Source: Mobiluncus sp963511525 (GTDB taxonomy: Bacteria; Actinomycetota; Actinomycetes; Actinomycetales; Actinomycetaceae). Taken from it: a stretch of DNA of 64,000 nt. The notes under the pieces are model-generated. The model made no database searches, was not told the DNA's origin, and saw only the letters and a list, made by a program, of their open reading frames with translations. Location of the stretch: positions 1-64,000 of the forward strand of contig NZ_CAUPIY010000011.1 of NCBI RefSeq assembly GCF_963511525.1, written 5' to 3'. A program made the translations under genes and the position numbers. This document shows positions 54,119 to 63,585 of the stretch, piece by piece (the stretch's first letter is position 1; every line of letters begins with the position of its first letter).

Positions 54119-56866
54119 TCAGAAGGGCAAAGGCTCGGTGTCGTCCCCATCGTATAGCTCCTGGCGGCCCACGGGAGTCGCCGGGGTCGCCGGGTCAGCC
54201 GGGGTCGCCGGGTCAGACTCATCGGAAAAAGCCAACGTGGTGTCGAGCGGGCGGGTGTCGGCGTCGTCGGGTTCTGGGACCTGTTCCGAGGGCTCGCCCT
54301 CAGCAGAGTCGTCAAAAGGTTCCTCGGTGTCGTCTTCCGGTTCCTCTACTTCCGGTGGGAGGTCCGGCTCGGGCTCGGTTTCTCCGCGCAGCGTTGCCAG
54401 GACGCCGGGCAGTTCCTCGTTCGTGACCAGGACCTCGCGCGGTTTGGAGCCCTCCGAGGGACCCACCACGCCGTAAGTTTCGAGGATATCCATCAACCGG
54501 CCCGCTTTGGCAAACCCCTTGCGCAACTTGCGTTGAATCATCGACGTGGAACCGAACTGGGTGGAAACCACCAGCTCGGCGGCGGCCAGCACGTCGTCCA
54601 AGTCGTCGCCGATCTCTTCGGGAACCTTGGCTTCCTCGCTGCCCTGTTCGCTGGTGACGCCTTCGCGATACACGGGCTCCATCTGCGCCTTGACGTGGGC
54701 GACGACCCGCACAATCTCTTCCTCGGAAACCCAGGCTCCCTGCACCCGCTGCGGCTTAGATTCCCCGCTGGGCAGGTAGAGGGCATCGCCCTGACCGATA
54801 AGTTTTTCCGCCCCGGACTGATCCAAGATCACTCGGGAATCCTGGTTCGAGGACGTCGCGAAAGCCAGCCGGGAGGGCACGTTAGCTTTGATAATGCCCG
54901 TAACCACGTCCACGGAAGGACGCTGCGTCGCCAACACCAGGTGGATTCCCGCCGCGCGACCCAGCTGGGTAATGCGTTGAATAGAGGCTTCCACGTCCCG
55001 CGGCGCAATCATCATCAAATCGGCCAGCTCGTCCACCACGACCAGCAGGTATGGCATCCATTCCGGCTCGAAACGCGACTCGGGCAGCTTTTGCACCTTG
55101 CCAGCGCGCAGCGCCTGATTGAAATCGTCAACGTGACGGTATCCGTAGTTCGACAGGGTGTCGTAGCGCATATCCATCTCGTTCACGCACCATTCCAGCG
55201 CCGCCGCGGCTTTCTTTGCCGAGGTAATAATGGGCGTGACCAGGTGGGGAATCCCCGCGTAGGCGGTAAGTTCCACTCGTTTCGGGTCCACCAGAATCAA
55301 CCGGACCTGTTCCGGGGTGGCTCGCATCATGATGGAGGTAATCATCGAGTTGATGAACGAAGACTTACCCGACCCGGTCGCGCCGGCGACCAGCAGGTGC
55401 GGGGTCTTGGCAATGTTCGTCAGGACGTAATCGCCCTCCACGTCCTTGCCGACCCCGGTGACCAGCGGATGAGTGAGGCGCGAGGCCGCTTCGGAACGTA
55501 GCACGTCACCGAGGTAAACGTTTTCGCGGTCCGCATTGGGGATTTCAATCCCGATAGCGGATTTCCCTGGGATGGGAGACAAAATCCGCACTTCCGGGGA
55601 CGCCACCGCGTAGGCGATGTCTTTGGACAGTCCCTCCACTTTCGAGACTTTTTCTCCCGGACCGAGCGTGACTTCGTACTGAGTCACCGTCGGCCCGCGC
55701 GAAAAGCCGGTGACCTCGGCCGCGACCCCAAACTGTTGAAACACATCGGTCAGGGACTCGATGACGCGGTCGTTAGCCGGAGAACGCTTCACGTGTTCAG
55801 GCCCGACTTTCAACAGGTCGAGCGAGGGCAGGTGGTAGTCGATGTCGTGTCCCAAGCCGGTGTGGACGCGTTCCGGCAGGGTGTCCTTGGTTTTAGCAGA
55901 CGGTTCGGGCGAGGGTGTCACCTCGGTCGGTTGACGCTCGGCCTTATGTCGCCCGGATTGTTTCCGTCCCGGCAAAAGTTCGGTGGCTCCGATCGCGGGC
56001 TCTGTCAGGGTCTGAGTCGCGTCGGGATCTGTGGGCTGAGCAGTCGGGGTCGCGTTCGGCTCCATAACCTTGGTTTCCTCCGCGTCTGACTGCGAACGGG
56101 GACGTTTCCAAGGCATTCGCGAGGGTGCCATGACTTCAGTAGCGCCGGTGAGGTCGACTACCTCCGACTCGTCATCGCTGGTGTCGCGGTCTGGGGACTG
56201 TCGGGAAAAACGCTGGCGAATCAGCGACACCAAGGTTGCCGCCGGGATTCCCCCGGCGATGAGGATTCCGATCAGCATCAGGATGACCAGCAGCGGGAAC
56301 GCTCCCCACGGCGAAAACAGCACCCCGATGGGATGGCCGAAGAACCAGCCCAACAGCCCTCCTGCCGTCATGATTTCGGGGAAACCGGTGGAGGGCCAAG
56401 GCAAACCCTTGGCCACGTGGACCATTCCCGCCAGCGCCGCCAAGATAACCGAAAGTCCCACCAGAATCCGGGTTTCCCGCGAGCCGCGAAGCGCGGCGAC
56501 TTCCGCGGCTTCTGCCTCGGTGACTCCGTCATTTTCCGGGTCAGGAAGGAAACGACCCCGCAGGAACAAACGTATGGCGAGGAACCCTAGAGCAAGGGGC
56601 AGAATGACCGCGAACACACCGAAAAGTCCCGCGAAAGTCAGGTGAATCACGTTCCCGGCCGTACCGGAAAGTCCAAACCATTCCCGCAGAGCGACCAAAA
56701 TCCCCAGCGCGATGAGGCACAACCCCAAAATGTCGCGTTTGACTTGCGGGTCCAAAGCGGGGCGGGGCGGCTCATCCCGATTGCCCGGTCGGGCGGTTTT
56801 TCGGTTGCCTGCACCAGACCCGCGTTTCGACGGGCTGGTTTTCACTTGTTTTTTGGTCGCACTCAT
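54119..56866 (-). CDS. ftsK: DNA translocase FtsK/SpoIIIE
   Basis: 915 residues. Four N-terminal membrane helices to about 230, a Pro/Thr/Asp-rich linker to about 340, then the motor: Walker A GATGSGKSS, Walker B LLVVVDELADLMM and the C-terminal gamma (KOPS-binding) domain near SMIQRKLRKGFAKAGR. An acidic, proline-rich tail (about 100 residues) follows. It segregates chromosome ends at the septum. First gene of the ftsK-pgsA-clgR run in minus direction. Confidence 0.94.
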   Translation of the reverse strand: MSATKKQVKTSPSKRGSGAGNRKTARPGNRDEPPRPALDPQVKRDILGLCLIALGILVALREWFGLSGTAGNVIHLTFAGLFGVFAVILPLALGFLAIRLFLRGRFLPDPENDGVTEAEAAEVAALRGSRETRILVGLSVILAALAGMVHVAKGLPWPSTGFPEIMTAGGLLGWFFGHPIGVLFSPWGAFPLLVILMLIGILIAGGIPAATLVSLIRQRFSRQSPDRDTSDDESEVVDLTGATEVMAPSRMPWKRPRSQSDAEETKVMEPNATPTAQPTDPDATQTLTEPAIGATELLPGRKQSGRHKAERQPTEVTPSPEPSAKTKDTLPERVHTGLGHDIDYHLPSLDLLKVGPEHVKRSPANDRVIESLTDVFQQFGVAAEVTGFSRGPTVTQYEVTLGPGEKVSKVEGLSKDIAYAVASPEVRILSPIPGKSAIGIEIPNADRENVYLGDVLRSEAASRLTHPLVTGVGKDVEGDYVLTNIAKTPHLLVAGATGSGKSSFINSMITSIMMRATPEQVRLILVDPKRVELTAYAGIPHLVTPIITSAKKAAAALEWCVNEMDMRYDTLSNYGYRHVDDFNQALRAGKVQKLPESRFEPEWMPYLLVVVDELADLMMIAPRDVEASIQRITQLGRAAGIHLVLATQRPSVDVVTGIIKANVPSRLAFATSSNQDSRVILDQSGAEKLIGQGDALYLPSGESKPQRVQGAWVSEEEIVRVVAHVKAQMEPVYREGVTSEQGSEEAKVPEEIGDDLDDVLAAAELVVSTQFGSTSMIQRKLRKGFAKAGRLMDILETYGVVGPSEGSKPREVLVTNEELPGVLATLRGETEPEPDLPPEVEEPEDDTEEPFDDSAEGEPSEQVPEPDDADTRPLDTTLAFSDESDPATPADPATPATPVGRQELYDGDDTEPLPF

Positions 56867-56928
56867 AGCGCTTTTAGGTTATCCGGGCGCAGGGTTTTTT
56901 TAGCGCTCCCACGCCGAAAAAGGTGGCA

Positions 56929-57864
56929 TTACAGCCGCGAGTTTGCAACCAGAAAGTTATCAATTTGGGAAGCGGTGGGGATTCGGTAGTAGCCCCGCCG
57001 CCCCATCGCCAGCGAAGCGGCTGCATTGGCCCGTTCACAAGCCTGGTCCAGCGGTGTCCCCATCATGAGCGAGGCCAGCAGGACCCCGGTATGAGCCTCT
57101 CCGGCCCCGGTCGTGTCCACCAAGTCAGTGGGGTAAGCAGCCACTCCCCGCGGAATCTGCCCCGCAAATTCCTGAATAGCCGCCCCGTTTGCCCCGTCAC
57201 GCAGCACCAGCACGGTTTCTGGTTTCACGTAACGGCGCAACACCTCGGCAATGGGACCGCGACCCAGTCGCATCCGCACCGTATCGGCCTGATGCTTATT
57301 CAAAGTCAGCAAATCCGCCCTTCCCAGGACTTTTACCATCACGTCCAAGTCGACTTCCCCGACCAACGGACCCCCCGCTATCGCGAGGAACAGATTGTCC
57401 GGCAGCCGTTCAATCCACTGTGTGAGAATCTCGGCGAGCTGGGGGTAAGCCAGGTCGTTGAGACTGGCAAAAACATAATCATTTTCCCGCAGATTTATTC
57501 CCGCTAAGTCGCGCGGGTCAGGCTCGACTTCGACGCCGGGGGACGTAATGACGCTGCGCACCCCTTCGGAATCTATGGCCGCTATCCGCAGCCCGATGTC
57601 ACCCACAATTTCGCGGGAAAGCACCGAAATTCCTTCTCGTCCCAAGGAGTGACGGGCCTGAATCGAGTTCGGACCCGTTCCCAGGGGGGCCGTCACACAG
57701 GTGGCGACACCTTGCCGCGCTACGGTGGCAACCACAAAGAAACCTCCGGCCACGACCGCCCCTTCCATGATGGAGGCGCGGACTTCGGCACCCCGATCGG
57801 GCAGGTGATCAACCCGCAACGGTAGCTCCAGATTGATTGACTGGGTGGAAATGAAACGAGCCAC
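56929..57864 (-). CDS. PfkB-family carbohydrate kinase with non-consensus catalytic motif
   Basis: 311 residues from GTG 57864, preceded by AGGGAG. Ribokinase-like fold: substrate loop with GAEVRAS near the N-terminus, LTLNKHQAD in the middle, and the anion-hole motif near the end. That motif reads DTTGAGEAHTG: the usual catalytic Asp (GAGD) is Glu, encoded by GAG at about 57107-57109. Whether it still phosphorylates a sugar is uncertain. It lies 16 bp downstream of the RNase J gene in the same direction. Confidence 0.8.
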   Translation of the reverse strand: MARFISTQSINLELPLRVDHLPDRGAEVRASIMEGAVVAGGFFVVATVARQGVATCVTAPLGTGPNSIQARHSLGREGISVLSREIVGDIGLRIAAIDSEGVRSVITSPGVEVEPDPRDLAGINLRENDYVFASLNDLAYPQLAEILTQWIERLPDNLFLAIAGGPLVGEVDLDVMVKVLGRADLLTLNKHQADTVRMRLGRGPIAEVLRRYVKPETVLVLRDGANGAAIQEFAGQIPRGVAAYPTDLVDTTGAGEAHTGVLLASLMMGTPLDQACERANAAASLAMGRRGYYRIPTASQIDNFLVANSRL

Positions 57865-57880
57865 GGCGATTCTCCCTGAA

Positions 57881-59575
57881 CTAGTCAGCTTCCAGCACCA
57901 GGGGCACAATCATGGGTGCGCGTTTCAACCGCTTGGACACCCAACGTCCCAAGGTGCGGCGGGCGACCCGCTCCATGTCCCGCACGCTGGCTTTTCCGTC
58001 TGCCGCCGCCGCGCTTAACGCGTCAGCGATGGCCGGCTCAATGTCCCTAAACACATCATCGTTTTCCGCCACCCCGCGGGCAATAACGGTCGGACCAGCG
58101 AGGATAGTCCCAGTACTCATCTCCATGACCACGTAAACCGCCACAAACCCCTCTTGGGCCAGCACGCGGCGGTCATAGAGTTCGGACTCCCCGATTTCCC
58201 CGATAGAAGTGCCGTCCACATAGATAAAGTCACACGGCACCTGACCCACAATCTGGGCCTCACCGTTCTTGACCTCCACGCACACCCCGTCCTCAGCGAG
58301 CATGACGTGGCGCGGATCGACCCCAGTTTTCACGGCGTGTTTCCCGTTGGCGACCAAGTGGCGAATCTCGCCGTGAATGGGCATCACGTTCTTTGGCTTC
58401 ACGATGTTGTAGGCATAGAGCAGTTCGCCCGTGGCAGCGTGACCGGAAACGTGAACCTTCGAATTACCCTTGTGAACGACCTGCGCGCCCAGACGAATGA
58501 GCTGGTTAATGACGCGCCCCACCGAGTTTTCGTTGCCGGGAATCAGCGAGGATGCCAGCACCACCGTGTCGCCCTGGCCGATGGAAATCGTCCGATGAGT
58601 TCGGTTAGCAATTCGCGACAGGGCGGCCATCGGTTCGCCCTGCGAGCCGGTAGCCATATACACGCGGCGTTCGGGGGGCAGGGAATTGACATCCTTGAGG
58701 TCAATCAGCACCCCGTCCGGCACGGTCATGTAGCCGGCCTCCGCGGCGATGGTCATGTTGCGTTCCATGGAGCGCCCCACCAGGGCGACCTTGCGGTTAG
58801 ATTTCGCGGCGGCGTTCAACACCTGCTGCACCCGGTGGACGTGGGACGCAAATGAAGCCACCACAATCTGGCCGGTAGCGTGGAGGAAAACATCCTCAAG
58901 GACGGGGCCAATCTCGCGCTCCGAGGTGATAAAGCCGGGGACCTCGGCATTCGTAGAGTCTACGCAGAACAAATCGACCCCGGCTTCACCCCAACGCGCG
59001 AAAGCACGCAGGTCGGTAATGCGCCCGTCCAGGGGCAGCTGGTCCATCTTAAAGTCCCCGGTAATCAGCGCGGAACCGGCTTTCGTGCGCACCATGACTG
59101 CCAAGGCATCTGGAATCGAGTGGTTTACGGCGCAAAACTCCAGGTGGAATGGTCCCAAGTCGAGTCGCTCGCCCTCCGCTTTGACCCGCAGGTTCGTGGT
59201 GGGCAGGCGGTGTTCCAAAAGTTTCGGTTCCACGAACGCCAACGTCAGGTGCGAACCGTAGACAGGAATGTCCTCGCGCAGTTTCAACAGATAGGGCACC
59301 GCTCCGATATGGTCCTCGTGTCCGTGGGTCAGCACCACGCCGACCACGTCCGCCATCCGGTCTTGAATATAGGTGAAATCCGGCAAAATCAGGTCCACCC
59401 CGGGTTGGATCTCTTCGGGAAACAGCACCCCGCAATCCACAATCAGGATTTTGCCTTCGGTTTCCAAAACGGTCATGTTGCGGCCGACTTCGCCTAAACC
59501 GCCCAAGGGTACTAATCGCAAGACATCGGGTTTGGCGGGGCCAGGCAGTGGCATTTGAAAAATATCTTCACTCAC
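57881..59575 (-). CDS. rnj: ribonuclease J
   Basis: 564 residues from GTG. Metallo-beta-lactamase motif HGHEDH (84-89), the beta-CASP domain with SGHAATGELL-like sequence and a C-terminal domain. It has 5'-3' exo- and endonuclease activity on RNA and matures and decays transcripts. Contained in the dapAB-rnj-ftsK block seen in actinobacteria. Confidence 0.93.
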   Translation of the reverse strand: MSEDIFQMPLPGPAKPDVLRLVPLGGLGEVGRNMTVLETEGKILIVDCGVLFPEEIQPGVDLILPDFTYIQDRMADVVGVVLTHGHEDHIGAVPYLLKLREDIPVYGSHLTLAFVEPKLLEHRLPTTNLRVKAEGERLDLGPFHLEFCAVNHSIPDALAVMVRTKAGSALITGDFKMDQLPLDGRITDLRAFARWGEAGVDLFCVDSTNAEVPGFITSEREIGPVLEDVFLHATGQIVVASFASHVHRVQQVLNAAAKSNRKVALVGRSMERNMTIAAEAGYMTVPDGVLIDLKDVNSLPPERRVYMATGSQGEPMAALSRIANRTHRTISIGQGDTVVLASSLIPGNENSVGRVINQLIRLGAQVVHKGNSKVHVSGHAATGELLYAYNIVKPKNVMPIHGEIRHLVANGKHAVKTGVDPRHVMLAEDGVCVEVKNGEAQIVGQVPCDFIYVDGTSIGEIGESELYDRRVLAQEGFVAVYVVMEMSTGTILAGPTVIARGVAENDDVFRDIEPAIADALSAAAADGKASVRDMERVARRTLGRWVSKRLKRAPMIVPLVLEAD

Positions 59576-59713
59576 GCACCCATCTTAGCGGTTGTGCTCT
59601 CCGCCGGGCTGGCCCACCCGCCCAGGAGCGCACGCCGAGCGAACAAAGTCCGGCTCAACCCTTGTGAACGGAGAGGAAAACGAGAAAAGGAACGGGAAAG
59701 CGGAAAGGCGCGC

Positions 59714-60457
59714 CTAGAGCCCCAGCAGCGTGTCCAAGCCGACGGTGAGACCGGGGAAAGTGGCGACTTTGCGCAGTCCCAGCAACACTCCGGGCATAAA
59801 GGATACGCGGTCAAAACAATCGGTGCGCACTACCAGCTGTTCACCAGGGTTACCCAAAAGGATTTCCTCGTGAGCGTACAGGCCGCGCAAACGCACGGCG
59901 TGGATCGGCACACCCGCGATTTTTCCGCCGCGCGTGCCCTGCGGATCCGATTCGGTGTGATCCGGGAAGGCGGGGGCGCCGGCTGCCTCGCGTGCCGCGG
60001 CGATGCCTTTCGCGGTGGCGATGGCGGTGCCGGAGGGGGCATCGAGTTTGTCAGGGTGGTGCATTTCGAGGATTTCCACGGATTCAAAGTACGGGGCTGC
60101 CGCGGCCGCGAACTTCATGGCCAGCACGGCAGAAATCGCAAAATTGGGGGCAATCAGCACGGAACGGTCGGCGGCCTGGGCGGCTTGGCGAACCCGGGCG
60201 TAGGCGTCCTCACTCCAGCCGGTCGTGCCGACCACCACGTGTGTTTCAGCTTGCAGAGCCGCCATCACGTTGGCTTCTGCGCTGGTCGGAATGGTGAAGT
60301 CGACCGCGTGGGTGGCGTGGGCGCGGCGCAAACTGGCGGTGATGTCGTCGTCGCGGTCCAGTTCGGCGACCAGCTCCATATCCGGCGCGGCGCTGACCGC
60401 AGCACAAACCTGGCTACCCATCCGGCCTTTGGCCCCGATTACCGCAACTTTCAACAT
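59714..60457 (-). CDS. dapB: 4-hydroxy-tetrahydrodipicolinate reductase
   Basis: 247 residues. Cofactor loop VIGAKGRMGSQV, the DapB signature EILEMHHPDKLDAPSGTA and the catalytic histidine region. Second step of the lysine/diaminopimelate branch. AGGAGG before ATG. dapA lies 42 bp upstream on the same strand. Confidence 0.95.
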   Translation of the reverse strand: MLKVAVIGAKGRMGSQVCAAVSAAPDMELVAELDRDDDITASLRRAHATHAVDFTIPTSAEANVMAALQAETHVVVGTTGWSEDAYARVRQAAQAADRSVLIAPNFAISAVLAMKFAAAAAPYFESVEILEMHHPDKLDAPSGTAIATAKGIAAAREAAGAPAFPDHTESDPQGTRGGKIAGVPIHAVRLRGLYAHEEILLGNPGEQLVVRTDCFDRVSFMPGVLLGLRKVATFPGLTVGLDTLLGL

Positions 60458-60499
60458 TTCCGGGTCCTCCTTTTGTGGCGTGGTGTCAGGCCGCGCCGG

Positions 60500-61387
60500 C
60501 TATTTTTGCAACAGTCCTTGACTCACCAGAGCCTGACAGATATCGGCGATTTCGGTCTCGCTGGGTTCGACCAGCGGCAGACGCGGACGCGGGGACTCAA
60601 TCAGCCCCAAGGCGTAAACGGCCTGTTTTGCGTAAGTCGCCCCCTGACCGGCGCCCATAATGGCACGATTCGAGGGCTCCAGCGCCGCATCCAATTCTCG
60701 CGCGCGGGCCAGGTCGCCGGCGGCAACGGCATCCAGCAGGGCTGAAATCCGTTTGCCTTCTACGTGTCCCACTACTGAAATGACCCCGGAGGCGCCGCCT
60801 GCCAAAAAGAAAAAGTTCAGAGCGTCGTCGCCGCTGTACCATTCCAATCCGGTGCGCCGCATGGCCTGGATACCCGCACTGACGTTGCCGGTAGCGTCTT
60901 TTACGCCTTTCACGCGTTCCAGCCGGGCCAGCCGGTCCATCGTCTCGGGGGCAATGCGCACCCCGGTGCGTCCGGGAATATCGTAGACCAGGATGGGCAG
61001 GTCACTTTCCTCGTGAACCGCCTGGAAGTGGGCGACAATGCCGTCTTGGGAGGGCCGATTGTAGTAGGGCGCGGTCACCAGCAATGCGTCGGCACCGTTT
61101 TGAGCCGCCGAGCGCACCATCGCCACCGTGTGCGCCGTATCGTTGGAGCTGACCCCGGCAATGAGCTTGATGTCTGGGCCTACCGCGCGGCGCACGGTTT
61201 GCAACAGCTGAGCTTTTTCGTCCAAGTGCGTGGCGGGGGCTTCCCCCGTGGTGCCGGAAACCAAGATGGCGTCACAGCCGGTGTCCACCAGGTGCTTCGC
61301 CAAGCGAGCGGCGGATTCGTAATCCACCGAGCCGTCCGCGTGGAAAGGAGTCACCATCGCTACTGAAAAACGCCCAAAAGTACTCAT
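60500..61387 (-). CDS. dapA: 4-hydroxy-tetrahydrodipicolinate synthase
   Basis: 295 residues, TIM barrel. GTTGEAP-type substrate loop, catalytic tyrosine in PYYNRPSQ, ILVYDIPGRTGV and the Schiff-base lysine in VKGVKDATG. Condenses pyruvate with aspartate semialdehyde, first step to DAP and lysine. Operon with dapB. Confidence 0.95.
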   Translation of the reverse strand: MSTFGRFSVAMVTPFHADGSVDYESAARLAKHLVDTGCDAILVSGTTGEAPATHLDEKAQLLQTVRRAVGPDIKLIAGVSSNDTAHTVAMVRSAAQNGADALLVTAPYYNRPSQDGIVAHFQAVHEESDLPILVYDIPGRTGVRIAPETMDRLARLERVKGVKDATGNVSAGIQAMRRTGLEWYSGDDALNFFFLAGGASGVISVVGHVEGKRISALLDAVAAGDLARARELDAALEPSNRAIMGAGQGATYAKQAVYALGLIESPRPRLPLVEPSETEIADICQALVSQGLLQK

Positions 61388-61475
61388 GCAGTCATCTTAG
61401 GCACTTTGTTCACATGATGGAAACCCCGTCCGCCATGTGGACGCAAGGGGTGCGGCGAAACCACCGGGGACGGCT

Positions 61476-62885
61476 TTATTCCTCCGGCCCCAACCGCACC
61501 TCAATAGTGGCACGTTTCGCCAGTTCAGCCGCCCAGTCCCGCACTTGCGCAGCAGTGACGGCCTGCATTTGTTCCAGCTTGGCCGCCAGCGGGATATAAG
61601 CCCCGCGCAGGATTTCCGCATGAGCCAGCCGATTGGCCCGCACGGTATTGTCCTCCAGACTCAGCAGGGTGGCGCCGCGCAGCTGGCCTTTGGCCCTGGC
61701 TAGCTCGTCCTCGGGAACCGTGTTGGTGGCGATATCCTCCAGTTCGGCACGCAGCAGCGCTGCCACCTGGTCAGTATTCGCCGGATTGCAGGTCGCGGTC
61801 ACGCCGAAACTGCCCGCGTCTCGATAGGGAGAGTTAAACACGTAGGTGGTGTAGGCCAGACCTCGCTTTTCCCGGATGTTTTGGAACAGACGCGAACTCA
61901 TTCCCCCGCCCAACACGGCGTTCATCACGTTCATGACGGGCATGTTCACGTCCGCTACCCCCGGTCCCGGCCCGCCAATGAGGACCCGGCTTTGTTCAAA
62001 CTTGCCGGCGACTTTAAAAATCCCTGATTCGGGTTTCCAAGCACCCTGACCAACCGCGTTGAGACTGTTCCCGCAGCGGTCGGCGGGGTTGCCCAGCGGG
62101 ACGGCTGCCGCGGTGTCGAAGTCTAAGGCGGGCTGGGCCGGGTCGGGTGCGGATTGCCATTGCGGCCACGGTGAATCGGGACGGCGCAAAGACCCCGCCA
62201 CCAGTTCACACACCTGGTCATGGCTGACGTCTCCCGCGGCCGCCACCACCAGGCGATCCGGGGCATATCCGGCCTGGTAGTGAGCCACTATTGCCTCCAG
62301 GGTGTCGGCTTTTACCGATTCAATCGTGCCGCCAATGGGACGCCCCAGCGGATGCGCCGGAAAAACCCGGCGGGTAAATTCGTCAAAAGCCTGTTCGCTG
62401 GGGTTATCCAGCGCCATCGTCAGTTCGTCGAGGATGATGCCGCGTTCCATCTCAAAATCGGCGGCATTGAGCAAGGGCGCGCACAGCATATCCATCAAAA
62501 CGTCAATGGCCATGGGCACGTCCTCGCCCAAAACTTCGGCATAGTAGTGGGTGCATTCCCGGCCGGTAGCGGCGTTGGAATCGCCTCCGACCGCGTCAAA
62601 TTCCATCGCTATCTGATGGGCGGTGCGCCGCGGAGTCCCTTTAAATAAAAGGTGTTCCAAGAAGTGCGTGGAGCCCCGCGCCCCTTCGACCTCGTCACGA
62701 GAGCCGCGCGCGACCCACAGTGCCACGGTGGCAGCGCGGGTGCCCAGCATATGCTCGGTGATAACCCGCGTTCCCCCAGGCAAAATCGTGCGGCGAATCG
62801 CTCCGTCTTCCAAGGTAACATCCGCCCCGGGAGCACCTGCGGGCAAAGCGGGCAGCGGACACGCAACAGATTTCAAATCAGTCAT
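61476..62885 (-). CDS. M16-family zinc metallopeptidase
   Basis: 469 residues, two-domain M16B (processing-peptidase-like) layout. Zinc motif HFLEH with a downstream glutamate in the expected helix, and GGGMSSRLFQNIREKRGLAY in the second domain. No signal peptide, so cytoplasmic. A divergent membrane-protein gene starts 30 bp away. Substrate unknown. Confidence 0.88.
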   Translation of the reverse strand: MTDLKSVACPLPALPAGAPGADVTLEDGAIRRTILPGGTRVITEHMLGTRAATVALWVARGSRDEVEGARGSTHFLEHLLFKGTPRRTAHQIAMEFDAVGGDSNAATGRECTHYYAEVLGEDVPMAIDVLMDMLCAPLLNAADFEMERGIILDELTMALDNPSEQAFDEFTRRVFPAHPLGRPIGGTIESVKADTLEAIVAHYQAGYAPDRLVVAAAGDVSHDQVCELVAGSLRRPDSPWPQWQSAPDPAQPALDFDTAAAVPLGNPADRCGNSLNAVGQGAWKPESGIFKVAGKFEQSRVLIGGPGPGVADVNMPVMNVMNAVLGGGMSSRLFQNIREKRGLAYTTYVFNSPYRDAGSFGVTATCNPANTDQVAALLRAELEDIATNTVPEDELARAKGQLRGATLLSLEDNTVRANRLAHAEILRGAYIPLAAKLEQMQAVTAAQVRDWAAELAKRATIEVRLGPEE

Positions 62886-62914
62886 AGTTACCCAATTTTA
62901 CTAGACTAGGAGTC

Positions 62915-63469
62915 ATGTCCTCGCACAACCTTGGCAAACAGGAAAAACCCGACGAGCCCGATCAGTCCTCTGCGAACGCAAAACCGGAGGGGGAACCTCG
63001 TGCGGGCAAAAATCCTCGCGACAAATCCGGAAAAGCCGCGACACCGAAACAATCCCTGTGGCGCACCGCGGCTGACGTGTGGCCGTTCGTAGTGGGGTCT
63101 TTCGGGTTCGCGCTGGCGGCGTACTTTTTGACCTACGCCGGCTCGGCCTACGAACAGCCGAACTCGCTGACCACCGGGGCGACCGTCACGCTGATGATTG
63201 CCGGGTCTTGTGTCCTGGCTGCCACCGTGGGCTTGGTTCACCTGGCGTTTTTTGTGTCCGCAAAAGTGTTGTGGGCCATCGGGGCTGGTCTGGGTGTGGT
63301 GCTGTCGGTGGCGGCCTTCGTTGTGGCGGGAATGCAGGTCGCGCCCGGTTTCGTGTTCGGCGTGGCGCTCCTGGTGCTATGCGTGCCGGGATACTTTCTG
63401 GGTCGGCGCGCTGATGCTTACCGCGCCCAGTTCCCCAAACGCAGCCATTTCCTGGGCGACTGGGACTAA
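62915..63469 (+). CDS. hypothetical membrane protein
   Basis: 184 residues. The first 45 are hydrophilic and charged (Lys/Asp/Glu/Pro), then four membrane helices up to about 160 and a basic end (RRADAYRAQFPKRSHF). AGGAG precedes the ATG. No family recognised. It starts divergently from the M16 peptidase gene. Confidence 0.7.
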   Translation: MSSHNLGKQEKPDEPDQSSANAKPEGEPRAGKNPRDKSGKAATPKQSLWRTAADVWPFVVGSFGFALAAYFLTYAGSAYEQPNSLTTGATVTLMIAGSCVLAATVGLVHLAFFVSAKVLWAIGAGLGVVLSVAAFVVAGMQVAPGFVFGVALLVLCVPGYFLGRRADAYRAQFPKRSHFLGDWD

Positions 63470-63585
63470 AAGGGCTAAAGAGGCTAAAGCCGCGCGTTTA
63501 GGCCGCAAAAACGACCTTCTCGGGACCCTAGTCTTGGTAAAATTCCCTCATAAGCAGGTTATTTTACGGAAAGTGCGGTGCAAAA

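Noticed and set aside
54533..55501. 322-codon plus-strand open frame opposite ftsK
   Set aside because: Antisense to the ftsK motor domain, His/Arg/Gly-rich composition typical of an antisense shadow.
59555..60745. 396-codon plus-strand open frame opposite dapB/dapA
   Set aside because: It runs antisense to two clear housekeeping genes, has no ribosome-binding site and no recognisable domain; long antisense frames are common in G+C-rich DNA.
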